Position numbers and translations under genes: made by a program. This document shows positions 11,640-23,470 of a DNA stretch of 64,000 bases, one piece after another. The stretch covers positions 48,908,934-48,972,933 of the forward strand of contig OX104127.1 of NCBI GenBank assembly GCA_944470555.2, written 5' to 3'. The DNA comes from Heterobilharzia americana (Eukaryota > Platyhelminthes > Trematoda > Strigeidida > Schistosomatidae). Each line of letters starts with the position of its first letter. The first letter of the stretch is position 1. The notes beneath the pieces were generated by a model, which saw only the letters and a list, made by a program, of their open reading frames with translations, was not told the DNA's origin and searched no databases.

Positions 11640-12190
11640 ATGGAAAACTGAGTAGAGACCAACCATGATTATAGTCAGCGCGGAACATATGCCTCCCTCC
11701 CCCTCCAGTGAGTTGTTCTGCTCCTGCTGAAATTGGAACCAGGCACTTGATGCTTCATGCATAATAGCATCATTCATCAGGTTCCTTAGTCACATGGTCC
11801 ACCTCCTGTATAATGGTGACTAGTTGTTATACAGGACTGGCCTGATCAGTTTTAGGCCACTTAAACTAACCAACCATTCACACAAGCTAGGTCAGGCGAT
11901 CTAAACCGTGGGTGATTATTACATTCATTTGCAGTCAAGCTAATGGAGAGTGTGTGCGGTGTATAACTAATTTTGTCCATCACTGGACCCTACTACTAGC
12001 TGGTCAGAAAGATGGCTTGGTTAGGTAGGCATCTCCAGATTTAGTATGAAAATAATACTTTGTGAAAGCCCAAACATTTCGAATGCAATTTCTCCAGGTT
12101 ATTAGATGCTATCGGTTTATGTTGCTAGGCTGTGTTTATCAAGTTTCACTGAACACGAGTGGAGTAGTCATTAACTGTTGTCCTTAATCA
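11640..12190. repeat. Unclassified repeat-like segment
   Basis: Less AT-rich than its neighbours. Short phrases (for example 'ctaaccaaccattcacac', 'gatctaaac', 'agctggtcag') resemble pieces just downstream of the RTE element at 21690-21900, which suggests a shared dispersed repeat. I could not define ends, coding capacity or orientation. Confidence 0.25.
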
Positions 12191-12194
12191 TGAA

Positions 12195-12520
12195 GCGACT
12201 GATATTACATAAAAGTTTGATTAGTGGTTTAGAGAAATGACAGACAGGCAGAAAAAATCAACGTTGAACCTCTCGCAGAAGTGCATCGGTCCGTGTTACC
12301 ACACTGCACAGTCACGCATTGAAGCTTCGGAAGCTATCAAAGAGTGGATACATCTGAGTCACTGTGACTGATTTCCAGCCATGTCACCAAGAATCCTCAA
12401 CCAATGATTCCTATTGTCTTGGTGACCACAGTCACACCTAGACATACGGCTTAAACCAACACTCAAGGACTTCATGCGCCCAGATGAACGTTGACCTTGA
12501 CTGGCAATTTGTGAAATAAT
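12195..12520 (-). pseudogene. RTE-type retrotransposon, 3'-terminal fragment
   Basis: On the minus strand, with frame changes, it reads LSVGLSRMSR near 12450 and HWLRILGDMAGNQSQ near 12400, then RCIHSLIASEASM near 12340. This is the end of the RTE polyprotein (MKSL..GLSR..R...GPRD...QWL..LGDMA.NR.QWR.CIHSL). It is the same portion as 1200-1680. The 3' untranslated part appears to run to about 12195. No upstream reverse transcriptase is attached, as expected of a 5'-truncated insertion. Confidence 0.7.
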
Positions 12521-12866
12521 ATGGAAATGTTGTGCAGCAATGTTATAATACTACCGTGTTTTTCGACGTCTTCATATATTTTTAATGCCAATAAAATGTT
12601 AAACAACTAACTCATCTTTTGTCCATTTTGAATGAATAAGCAAATTTGATGGGACCTGAAATATGGTTCGCGGAAAACATTTCAAACAGACTTAATCTTT
12701 TCTCCAGTTGTCGAGACATATACATAGAACAAAGATTTCATTAAGTGTTTTCCTCTAAGTACCTGATTCGCGAAGCATACTTTGAGACATTTCTCCACAT
12801 ATAATTGTTAAAATGCACTTCACACGAATACCCTGTCTACCTCTGACGGTTAGAAGGCTCAGCTGG

Positions 12867-12868
<2 letters not shown>

Positions 12869-12902
<34 letters not shown>
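12869..12902. repeat. (TA)n microsatellite
   Basis: About 34 bp of TA, between the RTE fragment and the SINE at 13040. Confidence 0.97.
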
Positions 12903-12906
<4 letters not shown>

Positions 12907-13039
12907 GGTGGTAACTGCTATAGGCAGTATACAGTTTACGGAGGGACTCAATTTAGTCACTTATTTCAAATTGATAAATAAGTCTTATAGAGTTTAAAGA
13001 AAACTTCCACCTACATAAAATGGAACCGAAATTCGTCTT

Positions 13040-13145
13040 AGTGACTAGCAGTGAAAAGCGGTAGGTACACTTCGTCCCATTCGGGACTCGTCAGCTGCAT
13101 GTATCTGCACCCAGTGAGTGATGTTATTCCCAGCGTGACACTGGC
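13040..13145 (-). repeat. Sm-alpha-like SINE, partial, with defective hammerhead
   Basis: Minus strand: TACATGCAG, CTGACGA (complement of 13088-13094), stem II GTCCC/GGGAC with loop GAAT, then GAAG where GAAA is required (complement of 13070-13073). The strong stem II shows relatively recent descent, but the last A of the core is changed, so cleavage should be abolished or greatly reduced. The element lacks its tRNA-related 5' part. Confidence 0.75.
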
Positions 13146-13507
13146 CTAGTTCTAAATTATAATTCCCTAATTCCCTAGTAAAGTTATTTGAGTGAATATG
13201 AATCAAAACGTTATGCGACGTGATGGTAGACAGACATAGATGACCATATTAAATCAAATTTTTTAATACTGTTGATACTTTTATAAGATGACTTTGTATG
13301 ACTTCATACACAAGAATATCAACCTCCATAATTATTACATGCTTGATGTTTTAATGTCACATTCAATCGGAACTAGACAATTATTTTCCCCAGAATAAAA
13401 AATTCGATTATATTAATTACAACTTGCATACTATGACAGACAATCGAATGTACTGAAAGTGAACATTGGTCTGAAACTTTTCCGTACTTATCTGCATCAA
13501 CAACTCC

Positions 13508-13770
13508 GGAGGTCTTTCAAAAAAATTAGAAATACTTCAGGTTGGCATTCATCATGAACTGACAACAGTTGGGGAAACACTGGAAACCAGTGAGAACTAA
13601 GTACCTGTTTTGTCCTAGTATGGGACTTTTCAGTATTACTTACTCATGACTCGGGTCTTCAGAGATCGTGCCCTGAACCTTCAGGTTCCACAGCCAGTAT
13701 GTTACCATTAAGCCGCTGGGTAGTGGTCTGTATTTTCCGCTCCTGTCACTTCACGAAATAGGGCAACTGC
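13508..13770 (+). repeat. SINE family A, single (non-palindromic) copy
   Basis: Starts 'ggaggtctttc', continues with the family arm 'gttggcattcatcatgaact' and 'cagttggggaaacactggaa', then a remnant hammerhead on the minus strand (13610-13632: CTGAAAA and CAAAA where CTGANGA and CGAAA would be needed, with GTCC/GGAC still pairing), then a tRNA-like segment, 'ccttcaggttccac' and 'accattaagccgctgg', the complement of an A box. The right-hand inverted arm is missing. Not coding. Confidence 0.65.
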
Positions 13771-13799
13771 TGTCCAATGCCGTCATCGAGTAATTGTCC

Positions 13800-14335
13800 T
13801 CATGTTTGACTTGGTTGAGCCTACCGGTCACAACTTTCGGGAGACTGTACTGATTAACCTTCAGCAATTAGTAAAACATCAATATGCTAGATGATTGGAA
13901 GCAATCGGCAGCGAGCTGTGTACTTAGGTTTCATATTTGTTGACAGGGTGTATATGTTATCTCGAGGAAGATGATTTTCCGCCTGAATGTCAAAGACGTT
14001 ACTATTAATCTATCTGATACTCAAATGAACTCCTCTTGGATTGGATTAGGTATACTGATTGGTCACTGAGAAGTAACCAATTTCACTTCATCTGTTCTTG
14101 AGCACTGACCGAGTTCTATCGATTAATTGTGTAGTCCAATCAACTGGCTAGAATGCCCAACACTATGGTCCCCTTTGAAATGTGTTAGATGTTTTGGAAG
14201 CAATCCACAGGAAGTCTCAGACCTAAGTTTCAATGTTATGCCAGTATTCACACGAAAAGAAAGGAAAGAATCAGCTATCATTTCTTGAGTCAAGGAAGAA
14301 ATTTTCTTTAAAATTCTCACTGTTTACATGTGCTT
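13800..14335. repeat. Repeat D, internally duplicated
   Basis: Two related stretches of about 62 bp lie in direct order at 13884-13945 and 14183-14245, each with 'tggaagcaatc' followed by 'aggtttca' or 'aagtttca'. This suggests two partial copies of one dispersed repeat about 300 bp apart. The 65-codon minus frame at 14123-14320 overlaps it and has no motif. Confidence 0.4.
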
Positions 14336-14675
14336 CATCAATAATCACCTGACTGAAGAGATCCATCCATCCGTCACCTAGTGGCAGTAATACAATTACC
14401 TGGATTTTCAAAAGTTTAAAATCAGCAAGTTAACATTTAAAAGATGATCATTCTTTAAATATTCATTTATAATTCCTTTACATGCTTACGGATAAAAAAG
14501 GCTAATGGAATATCTACACTTACTGTAACAACTAGTGAGTGAATGAATTTGACTAACAAAGTAACAAAAATGTCATAATCGGTTTACCTTCTCAAGAAAA
14601 TAAGATTAGTATGTCTGTGTTTCGGAAACATAAGAGAGGTGTGAAAACCATTTGGATTTATCTGTGATGCATACG

Positions 14676-14880
14676 GCAAGGTGGGTCTATGGCTCGGTGG
14701 TTAACGGTGATGACTATGAACCATTGGATCGCAGGCTCGAACCCCGCTACATCTACCTTGGTTTAGGCAGCCAGGTAGCATAACTAGCTGTCACAATATA
14801 TGTGGCTCATTGCCTACTGTAAATATGTGCCAGGCTGGGTGAGTGCGTTTCGTCCCATAAAGCGAGATTGGATACATATC
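14676..14880 (+). repeat. tRNA-derived SINE family C
   Basis: Contains A-box-like TGGCTCGGTGGTTAA and B-box-like GGCTCGAACCCC, about 40 bp apart, followed by 'cagccaggtagcataactagct' and a tail at 14845-14870 resembling the 3' half of a hammerhead in reverse ('gcgtttcgtcccat'). A second copy is at 48168-48355. The pol III boxes are good, so transcription is possible. No reading frame. Confidence 0.7.
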
Positions 14881-15639
14881 ATGTTGTCATTTTCACAGAA
14901 TAAACAAGGTTGTATTAGTCACCTGTGATCAAAAAATGTTATTCATATTTAGCAATAAAATCTAGCTCAGATTAAAAAGAGGTTAACGAGTTATCTTCTT
15001 TACACTGAGGCTGAGTAGTTCGTACTTAAAAAGAAATATGTAACTTTCTTTCAGGTGAAATTCTCCTAGTTAATGATGTTAAACTCACAACCCAAATGCA
15101 AAACTTTATGGAGGTTTCTTTTCTTCATTTCATCTATATGGTATTCGCTCATTCGTAATTAAAAATAATATATTCACTGGCGTATGGGTATGGGTATGAG
15201 TTGAGTATGGTTTCATTTAGAAACAAACAGATTGAAATGAACACGCGAATGTGCTATTATACTTTTTGTATACGACAGAAAAAGTGGAAGCAAAGTAAAA
15301 TTTGGAAAATTCTACGGTTTGTGTAGTATTTCTATATTTCCTCCCCTACTTCTTGAATATTTTTATACAGATAGCTAAAGAGACTTATGTTTTTCTATGA
15401 CGGTATGTCCTCAAAGTGTACTGCTGAGTTGAAAAAGTATTTTAGGCTTACATTCTAATCACTTATGAAAAAAGACGAAATCTATGTTATTTAATCAATT
15501 AATTTCATTGCGTTGAATTTGCGCACACTTTTGAATGCATTCAGATAAAGGTAATCTTTTGTTTTGCTTCCTTTTTACTTTTCTGTTTATTCTTGAGAAC
15601 TCTGATATTTGTTATGATGATTCAAAAATTTGCTACCTT
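14881..15639. other. No feature recognised
   Basis: AT-rich sequence without notable frames. A short 'atgggtatgggtatg' run occurs at 15184-15199. Nothing else. Confidence 0.5.
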
Positions 15640-16790
15640 ATAGTGATAACTGTGCCCAATAATGTAGTCAATGAATAGGGTTGTTCAAATAATAAAAACT
15701 ATCAAAATATCCTTATTGAATCATGCAAATTAACCACAGTCAATTCAGTTATTCCTCGACTCTACGGCTTTCCGAAAATTCATAAAAAAGATGTTTCCGT
15801 TCATCTAATACTTGACATAAATAATTCGCCATGGATTTGCAAACTGGTCAACCGAAATCCTCCAGCTTATGAAGAATCAGACCAATGACTACAGTACTCT
15901 TGACTAACTGAACTCCATTAACCGCATAAGTAATGTCAACGTATGTGTAAAGCCTATGTTATCAATAGGCATTTCACAAATATCCCTTAGACAGAAGCAA
16001 TCGGCTTTCCGCGTCCGTTGATCAACTACTTCCATCCATGTATGAGATATTTATAATAATTCAGTATATTTGAGGAAAATAGTAACTTTTAAGATATGCT
16101 GCAGAATTTTGCTGAATGTCACAAGAAAATTAAATTTGCCATGGAAACAGAAAGGAAATCAGAATTCGACTTCCTAGGTGTTCTGTTGAGAAGAAGACAT
16201 AATGGTTCCCTAGGAAGATTGACTTACAGGAAAAAAAATGATAATATCTCGTTTGAAAGTTGGGTTCCATCAGGTCAGAAAAGAAATCAAATTCACTCAC
16301 TATCTAGGAAAATTAGAAAGATTTGTACCGATAATGTAGGAAACGAAGAGCTGGAAGTACTTCAAAGAGTGCTCATTGAGAATGGTTATAGTACAGGATT
16401 CATCGAGAGGAACATGATGCGTAAAAATTACCACAAGGGAACCCCTTAGGTTCTAAAGAAGACTATTCATGAATATTGGATTAAAAAGAGATGCAGTGAT
16501 AAAAAAAACCAAGGATCGATTGTGCTTCGCACTGGGGAAGATCTTTTTTCCCAGCCAACTTCGAATTATTCTCCCTACTCAACAACTGATTTGAGGGTGT
16601 GAAAATTATAAACTATCTTCATATGTATTTATCAATGCACCTGCGCTTCTGGAGCTGGTTGCATAGGTCACACAAAATGTGTTCTTTCCAAACTCATCTC
16701 AGAACTTTATCGTGTATAACCGTTTATAAAAGGCTACGAAATTATTAACAGCTCGATTCTCCAGCTTTTGGTTAACTCTAGTCACTCTGC
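15640..16790 (+). pseudogene. Penelope-like element: decayed reverse transcriptase plus GIY-YIG endonuclease
   Basis: PLEs encode one protein with a reverse transcriptase followed by a GIY-YIG endonuclease. Here, in shifting frames: PRLYGFPKIHKKD at 15754-15795 (family PRLYGLPKIHK), FTNIP at 15970-15985 (family L(Y/F)TNIPL), then an open frame of 117 codons (16096-16446) containing FDFLGVLLRR, SWVPSGQKRN, RKIRKICT and ENGYSTGFIERNM, which match the C-terminal RT region. Downstream, CIYQCTCASGAGCIGHTKC at about 16624-16680 is a GIY-YIG core changed to CIY and CIG. Frameshifts and stops make it non-functional. It is 5' truncated or decayed beyond recognition on the left. The PLE call is firm; the subfamily is open. 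Confidence 0.85.
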
Positions 16791-16799
16791 TTCACCAAA

Positions 16800-17780
16800 A
16801 ATCTTTCTTCAAAGTTATTTATAAAGTCAAAACGAACATTTTGAAGGGAGTGTGGACACATCAGCTGGGCATAATAGAAGCTGCAGCAAATCAGCGGTTC
16901 ATGCCTGATTTCTGCGTTCAAAAGACGTACATACAATGTCTAATCGTACCTTCATCATAATCTCCCTAAAATATTATATTTATTTATTTACTAACATACT
17001 TTATTTCCTTCAGAAACATAAGTATTTTCACCCTTTTTTGCTTACTCCATGATTGGTGATTTCATCAGTACTAACTTACTTTTTTAACCTGTTCTATCAC
17101 TTCATAGGTTATTACCCAACCACCCTGCAATTACTCTATGTTAACCTTTGAGCGCATTTATTTGTAATCCTGTAAGCAGTTTTTGATGACATTGTATTGA
17201 CTTACTAATTACTGATAGACATACATTTTCGTTGTAACTATAACTACAAAAATATAGCTTCTGAAAATGACTCATGGAAAAGAATGAATTTCCTCTGAAT
17301 TGCTTTTGTTAGGAAACTGTTATCCCATCTTACCGACGTCTATAATACCCCATCAATTTTGACTATCTAGATCGTTGTTTATATGACTAGTGGCATCTTT
17401 ATATTTACTCTCGAAGACCCATTAGTTCATCAATATGTTAAACCTAAATTCTGTTTACAATTCACAGTAAAAATTATGTTAGATAACCAAAAATAAAGAT
17501 TTCTTCAGTGTGAAGAATAATATTCTTCAAAGAATACTATTTGTCAGTGCTATTCACATCGAATACTGTAGATATCTAAATAGCACTCGTGGAAATTAGA
17601 CTACCCACGCAAAAAAAAACGTTCTAGCAACTTTGATGAGATATAAAGAACATATGTCTTAAAAACATCAAAGCAAAACTGTTTACAACTGAATATTTCA
17701 TTCCATTGGAAAAAATCCCGAGTACATAAGTACTAAGTGTTGAAAAGGAAAATAAGAGCAAAACTCTTGGGATTCAGTTA
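16800..17780. other. No feature recognised
   Basis: AT-rich sequence after the PLE. No open frame or repeat that I can identify. Confidence 0.5.
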
Positions 17781-17782
17781 TT

Positions 17783-17990
17783 GAAATGCAGTTGATTCTA
17801 GGTCGGAATTCATCATGGGATGATACCAGTTGAAGAAACACTGGAGAGCTGGGAGCACTAGACAACGTTTTTGTCCAAATATAAGACGACTCAGTAGTAC
17901 AAACCCATGACTCCGCCCTCCAGAGGTCGAACCAGAGACCTTCAGGTTCCTTGCCGTATGTTACCATTGAACCATGTTTCCTACTCCACA
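17783..17990 (+). repeat. SINE family A, single copy
   Basis: Reads 'aggtcggaattcatcatggg', 'accagttgaagaaacactggagag', then a hammerhead remnant on the minus strand and 'gaccttcaggttcc', 'gttaccattgaacc'. Order is as in 13508-13770 and 24141-24590. The hammerhead core is lost. The overlapping 89-codon minus frame (17698-17967) is not a gene. Confidence 0.6.
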
Positions 17991-18193
17991 GTCAATATGA
18001 TTGAATACCCCTGCATATTGCTTAAAAAACGCTGAACGAGCTTTACTATAATTGTAACTGCTGAACCGATTTGCAGTAAATTCTACTAGAAGTTCTACAG
18101 CGAAAGACAGAAACGTTGTCACAGGTTATCCAAGTCTAAACAGTTTGCAGACAACTGGAGCTTCAGTTAGCTTTCTTAGTTTATTCAAACTTT

Positions 18194-18206
18194 ACAAGTC
18201 ATCTCA
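18194..18206. repeat. Target-site duplication, left
   Basis: The 13 bases acaagtcatctca are repeated exactly at 21552-21564; extending to 18210 and 21568 gives 16 of 17 matches. They bracket the RTE element. Confidence 0.8.
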
Positions 18207-21200
18207 ACCTCGCCTGGTTAACTAGTTCACTAGTTACTAGCCAGTCATAAGCCCGGGTAAAGAGGAAAGGTGGGCATAGGGCTACCAACCCTACCCCAGA
18301 AAACCAATCCAACCGCTAAACAAACTTCAAAGCACAGCAAAAATATAAAAAAATAAAAACAATATTATTTCTCGCAGGAATCGGAGAGACGAAATGACAC
18401 CAGTTCGTGGAAGCCGTCAGGAAGCCAATTGGCCGATCTGTCTACTGTTCTCCCGATCAAAGCGAAAGCAAACGTAAGGACATGGGATGTCCGCACAATG
18501 TTTGAACCTAGCAAGCCTGCCCAGATTGCAAAAGAGATAGGAAGGTATAGCAAAGAAGTGCTTGAAATCTGCGAGGAACCTGCAGATGGAATGGAAGTGG
18601 ACTCTACAAATTGTCAACTGGAGAGTCAATAATCTACTCTAACATTCTCACCCAGACGACAACCACGAACACACGGACGGGGAGGCTATCATGATGTCTC
18701 TAAGGACATAGAAGGCTCCCATGCAGTGGGAACCAGTCTGCTTCAGGATCAGGACAATGACAGCAAGATTCAACTCGAAAGGAAGGAAAGTCACAATCAT
18801 TCAATGCTACGCTATGCATCTACAAATAATGCAAATCAAGAGAAGAACGAGGAATTCTACAGACAACTGAAATCAACACTAGACAAGATCTCAGTTGCTG
18901 ACATCAAAATTCCAATAGACGACATGAATGCAAAACTGACAGCGGAAAACACAGGAAGAGAACTAACCATGGGTCGAGAAGCGCTCGGTGAGGTGATGAA
19001 CAAGATTGCAGAATTGTTTGCAGAATTCTGCACATTCAACGATTCAGTGATTTGAGGCCCTCTGTTCAATCACAAGGATATCCACAAAGCCATATGGATT
19101 TCACCAGACACTAGGACACACTAAAAAAATCAGATCGACTTCATCTCCATGTGAAGAAAGTGGAGGCGCAGCCTACTTGACACAAGGTCAAGAAGAGGAG
19201 TAGATGTAGGCTCAGACCACTATCTAGGGCAACGAACCTTCCAAATCAAGTTGAAAGCCTTCAAGGAAATTGGCGACAGACCACAGTTCAAGTTCAACAC
19301 CCAGAAACTGAAGGAAAAAACTATAAAGAAAAACTTCACAACAGCCATCAAGACAAAATGAGAGATATCGAGCAACATCTCTGAAGAAACCTATGTGGAT
19401 GAGCACTGGAACTCTTTGAAAACTATATGGTAAGAAACCTGCATAACCCTATTAGGAAGGAAGAAGAAAGAAGATAAGGAATGGATCTCGACAGACACAT
19501 GGAAGCTGATAGAGGAGGGAGAGGAAGATGGTGAAGCAGAAGACGAACCAGTGCAAGAATGCTCAAAGAGAGGAGGAACTGAGTACAATGTGTAAAACAC
19601 TACACTGACAAAGAAGTGAAGAAGAGTACACGGAAAGACAAAAGACACTTCTACGAAACACTGGCAAGCGAAGCAGAACAGGCTGCTGGTAGAAGAGACC
19701 TGACAACATTGTATCAAATAACCAGGTCACTATATGGTAGGGAAGAGATCAACACAGTTGAAACTAATACAAGATGATGCAGGAAATCTAATTACTAAGG
19801 AAGATAAACAAAGGGAACGGTGGGCCTACCACTTCGAAAAGCGCTTGAATCGACCACCATCACCATCACCATTACCACGTCCAGAAATACCACCTGCAGC
19901 CACAGAACAACCGACTAAAGTCGAAGTGCTGAACGCCATAAAGCTGCCAAAATCCGGGGAAGCAGCAGGACCAGAAGGAATTCCTCTAGAAGCACTGAAA
20001 ACAGACGCAGGGACAACAGCGGACATGCTCAGACCACTACTGCAAAATATTTGGAAGGAAGGAAAGGTAACTGCCTATTGATTGGAAGAAGGGCTATCTT
20101 GTCAACCTCCCAAAGAAGGGAAACTTACTTCTTTGCAAGAACTGGCGCGGAATCACGCTCCACTCCTGTCCACCCAAAGCAAAATATTAGGCCGCGTCAT
20201 CCTAGAGAGACTAAAGAGTGCCCTGGATTCAAAATCGCGATCGGAACAGGCTGGCTAGATTCAGGAGAAACAAATCATGTGCGAACCAAATTGTAACTCT
20301 TTGCATCATCATAGGACAGGGTACACAATGGCAGTAAACCCTCTACCTCAACTTCATCGACCTTGGAAAGGCCTTCGACAGCGTCGACCGAGAAGTAATT
20401 AGGTAGACAGATGCTTCAACGCTACACTTTTAGTGTCACAAACCTTTATCAATCTCATTCAACAAGTATATGAAGACGTCACATGGCAAGCAATTGACAA
20501 TATGAAGCTCAGTGATGCATTTAAAGTGAAAGCTGGAGTAAAACAAGGCTACCTACTATCATCCATGATATTCCTGATTGTAGTGGACTGTATCATGCAA
20601 CAAAAATTGAGGAGCGAGAAGAGGGGGATACGCTAGACCAGGGAAAAGATCCTAGGAGATTTGAATTTCGCCGATAATGACTTATGTCTGATGTCATACA
20701 AATTCGAAGATCTACAGGCAAAAACCAACAAGTTGACAGAAGAGGCAGCTAAGACGTGAATTTAAGTGAATGTAGAGAAGACAGAGGTGATGAAGATACC
20801 CAACCATCAACAACAACAAGAACAGGCTCCAATCACCACCAACGGGAGAAACTTAAAGGAAGTAGCCTCTTTCACCTATCTAGACAGCACTGTTTCAACT
20901 ACAGGTGGCACAGATGAGGTTGTCAAAGCCAGGATCGGAAAGACAGCGAGACAGGCGTTCATTAACCTGAAACCAGTGTGGAGATCTTCTACACTCAGCA
21001 TTAAGCGTGAACAAGAACCAGATTTTCAACACTGATTCAGTCAAGTGAGTGCTTTTGTATGGCTCAACACTAATGTTAAGTCAATGCTGCTATATGGTTC
21101 AGAAACTTGGAGCGTCACGAAAGGCGTTTCCAACAAACTACAGATATTCATCAACAACCGCCTACGCTCACTCGTTACTGAAGCTCAGATGGCCAGAAAG

Positions 21201-21551
21201 AATAAGCAACGAGAAACTATGGCTGGCAACGAACCAATCAAGAACCTACCGCTCAACAAATATGCAGAAGGAAGTGGAGATAGATTGGATTGGGTATATA
21301 CTGAGAAGGCAAACTGGGGACATCACGCGTCAGGCCAGATGCTCGAGTGGAACCCCGATGGGAAGCGACGAGTTGGGCCTCCCAGCTAGGGGTAACATGG
21401 AGGAGATAGTGCGAGGAAGAAATGAGAGCTTCTGGACTGTCGTGGAACCAAGTTAAAAAAATTTCGGAGAAGAGAGTGCAATGGAGGCGTGCTACTGAAA
21501 CCCTATGTTCCATTAGGAACCCAAGGGACAAATAATATAATAATGATAATC
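18207..21551 (+). mobile_element. RTE/SR2-type non-LTR retrotransposon, near end-to-end, inactive
   Basis: 5' leader (18207-18390), apurinic-type endonuclease, reverse transcriptase, C-terminal region, then a short 3' end with 'aataatgataat' repeats, as RTE elements have. Endonuclease: ANVRTWDVRTMF at about 18467, IDDMNAKL near 18920, QIDFIS near 19130 and GSDHYLG near 19215 (catalytic Ser-Asp-His box kept). RT: GEAAGPEGIPLEALKT near 19955, DLGKAFDSVDR near 20360, KAGVKQGYLLSS near 20530, NFADNDLCLM near 20664. Late: LLYGSETWSVTK near 21085 and WPERISNEKLWLATNQ near 21192. At least six frame changes break the polyprotein. The FADD box carries an extra codon (20667-20681 reads F-A-D-N-D). At 3.34 kb it seems a little short for a full member, so internal deletions are likely. 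Confidence 0.92.
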
Positions 21552-21564
21552 ACAAGTCATCTCA
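21552..21564. repeat. Target-site duplication, right
   Basis: Exact partner of 18194-18206, placed immediately after the 3' AT-repeat tail of the RTE element. It supports insertion by target-primed reverse transcription of an element that was nearly full length. Confidence 0.8.
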
Positions 21565-22134
21565 TCCTGGTTTTCTATGGAGGCCAGAACATTCAAATCA
21601 CATAATGGAATCTGTTCAACAACACAGTCACTGTCCAAATTGTCAGCATGAAAGCCGTATGAAGTTTACTACTGATTGACATGAGTAGATCAATACCACT
21701 AACACCGATCAGCATTGCTGACTAACCCGATCAATGTGATCTAAACAACAACAGACGGAAGATCGACTTGTTTTGGGCTGAGGTTATTAATGGCGAGTCC
21801 GGACTGACTTAACTTTCGGAGTCAAATGGTTCAAAACACCCATATTCCAGTTAACTAGTTAAGCCTGCTGGTCAGACGTAAGGTCAAGTTAGGTGTTTGT
21901 AAAATATCCAAATATCACAGATATTGATATTGATTAGAACAGTAAACAGTACGGTGAATTCACAGAAACAAATATGGTCTTAAATAAGAAGTACCGCCAC
22001 GGTGTGATATACAAATAATCAGGAGCAGCGTTACCAATCACTTTTCAACCATTTATCCGATTTATACAGTCCGATAGATGCACATGACCATAAGATGACC
22101 AAGCGTTGAATAAGGTGACATTCTGGCAGAAACC

Positions 22135-22135
<1 letters not shown>
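21565..22135. other. No gene recognised; possible dispersed repeat
   Basis: Less AT-rich than average. Shares short phrases with 11800-12010, so it may hold a dispersed repeat. No open frame or box motif. Confidence 0.3.
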
Positions 22136-22179
<44 letters not shown>

Positions 22180-22180
22180 G
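22136..22180. repeat. (TAA)n microsatellite
   Basis: About 15 units of TAA in succession. Confidence 0.97.
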
Positions 22181-23325
22181 TCGCATTATTCTAAGTAGTA
22201 TGTTTGACGCAGTTCAGAACTCTCAGCATATAATATTTCAACGACGTTATTCCCAGAAGAGTATTTTCAAAAGAAATAATAACTGCGTTTGAATGATGTT
22301 AATAATAACAGTATAAAAGACAATTGTGTGAAGTAGTGAGTTGGTCTTGGATTATCATCCGGTCTAGAATGAACAGAGGAACTAGTGTCACTTTGATAGT
22401 AGCGCTTCATTCAACGTGCGAGATAGAAATATGACATATTTTTGCGGACTAAATAGTCCACTTCCATCTAAAGTGACATTTTTTTATCGTATTGATATTA
22501 CCTCAAGAAATGATCAGTTGAAAACACTTTAAAAATGTGCAATTGTACATTATGCTTTCAGAAGACATATCTGAGTGACTGAAACTAATTCAAAGGAAAG
22601 AATATGATGAATATATATTCAGGGAAGATTTTGGTACCCCAAGGTTCAAACAGCCCGCCATGCTGCCACATATTGAACTAGATAACAAGAGAAGACCGAT
22701 GGAGACAGATTTTCAAATACAATTTCACTGGCGGCAGACTAACCATATCCTAATCTCAAGTTTTCTAAGATACATAGACTAATAATGGCAACCAGACGAG
22801 TTCAGAATAAGAACAGAAGAGCGGAAATATGATGAAATGGTCTTCTATGTGATGTAGGACGAACCGTGCGTTTTATATTCCACTTCTAGCCATCGAATAG
22901 ACTATATATAAATGGTAATAAATGTTATCGTTATCAGTTCATGAGTTAAAGGCGAAGGTGTGAATGTGTGTGCACATAAGAATGAGCGTGAAGTTGAGAG
23001 AAAGGTAATATGAATCAGAAATTCAGTTTGTGCGTGTGTGTGCACCTTACTTATGATGTGTGCGGCGTTTTATTTCGATGATTTCTACTTTCAGTTTACC
23101 ACTCGTAATATCATCAAAGTAGTCATGGGACTTTTATAACTCATTTTAAAAAAATCATTTCACCACTTCTCTTTTGAATTCATCGGAGCTTTGTAATATG
23201 TAGTTCGTCATTCTTTTTACAGATCTTGGACGTTCATTAGATGCACAAATAAGTATTCTAAGTTTAAATATCTAAGATAGTCGTGATTTCGTAGACTCGT
23301 GTTGATACTGCATGGTGAAGTCCTA
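22181..23325. other. No feature recognised
   Basis: No gene-like frame. A short GT-rich stretch occurs at 22960-23045. Confidence 0.45.
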
Positions 23326-23470
23326 GCTGAGCAGCCAGTTTGAGTACGATCAAGAGATAGTGAGTCATGCGTCAAGAATTCACATGACTTTTGGTTAAAA
23401 TGCCTGGTAATTGAAGTGAAATTAAGGTCGCTGGTTCGAACACTAGCATCACCTTGATAATCTATATTTG
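23326..23470 (+). repeat. SINE family B-like fragment
   Basis: Contains 'gaattcacatgac', 'aattgaagtgaaatt' and a B-box-like 'gctggttcgaacac', which read as the reverse order of family B at 37450-37690. Degenerate. Confidence 0.45.
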
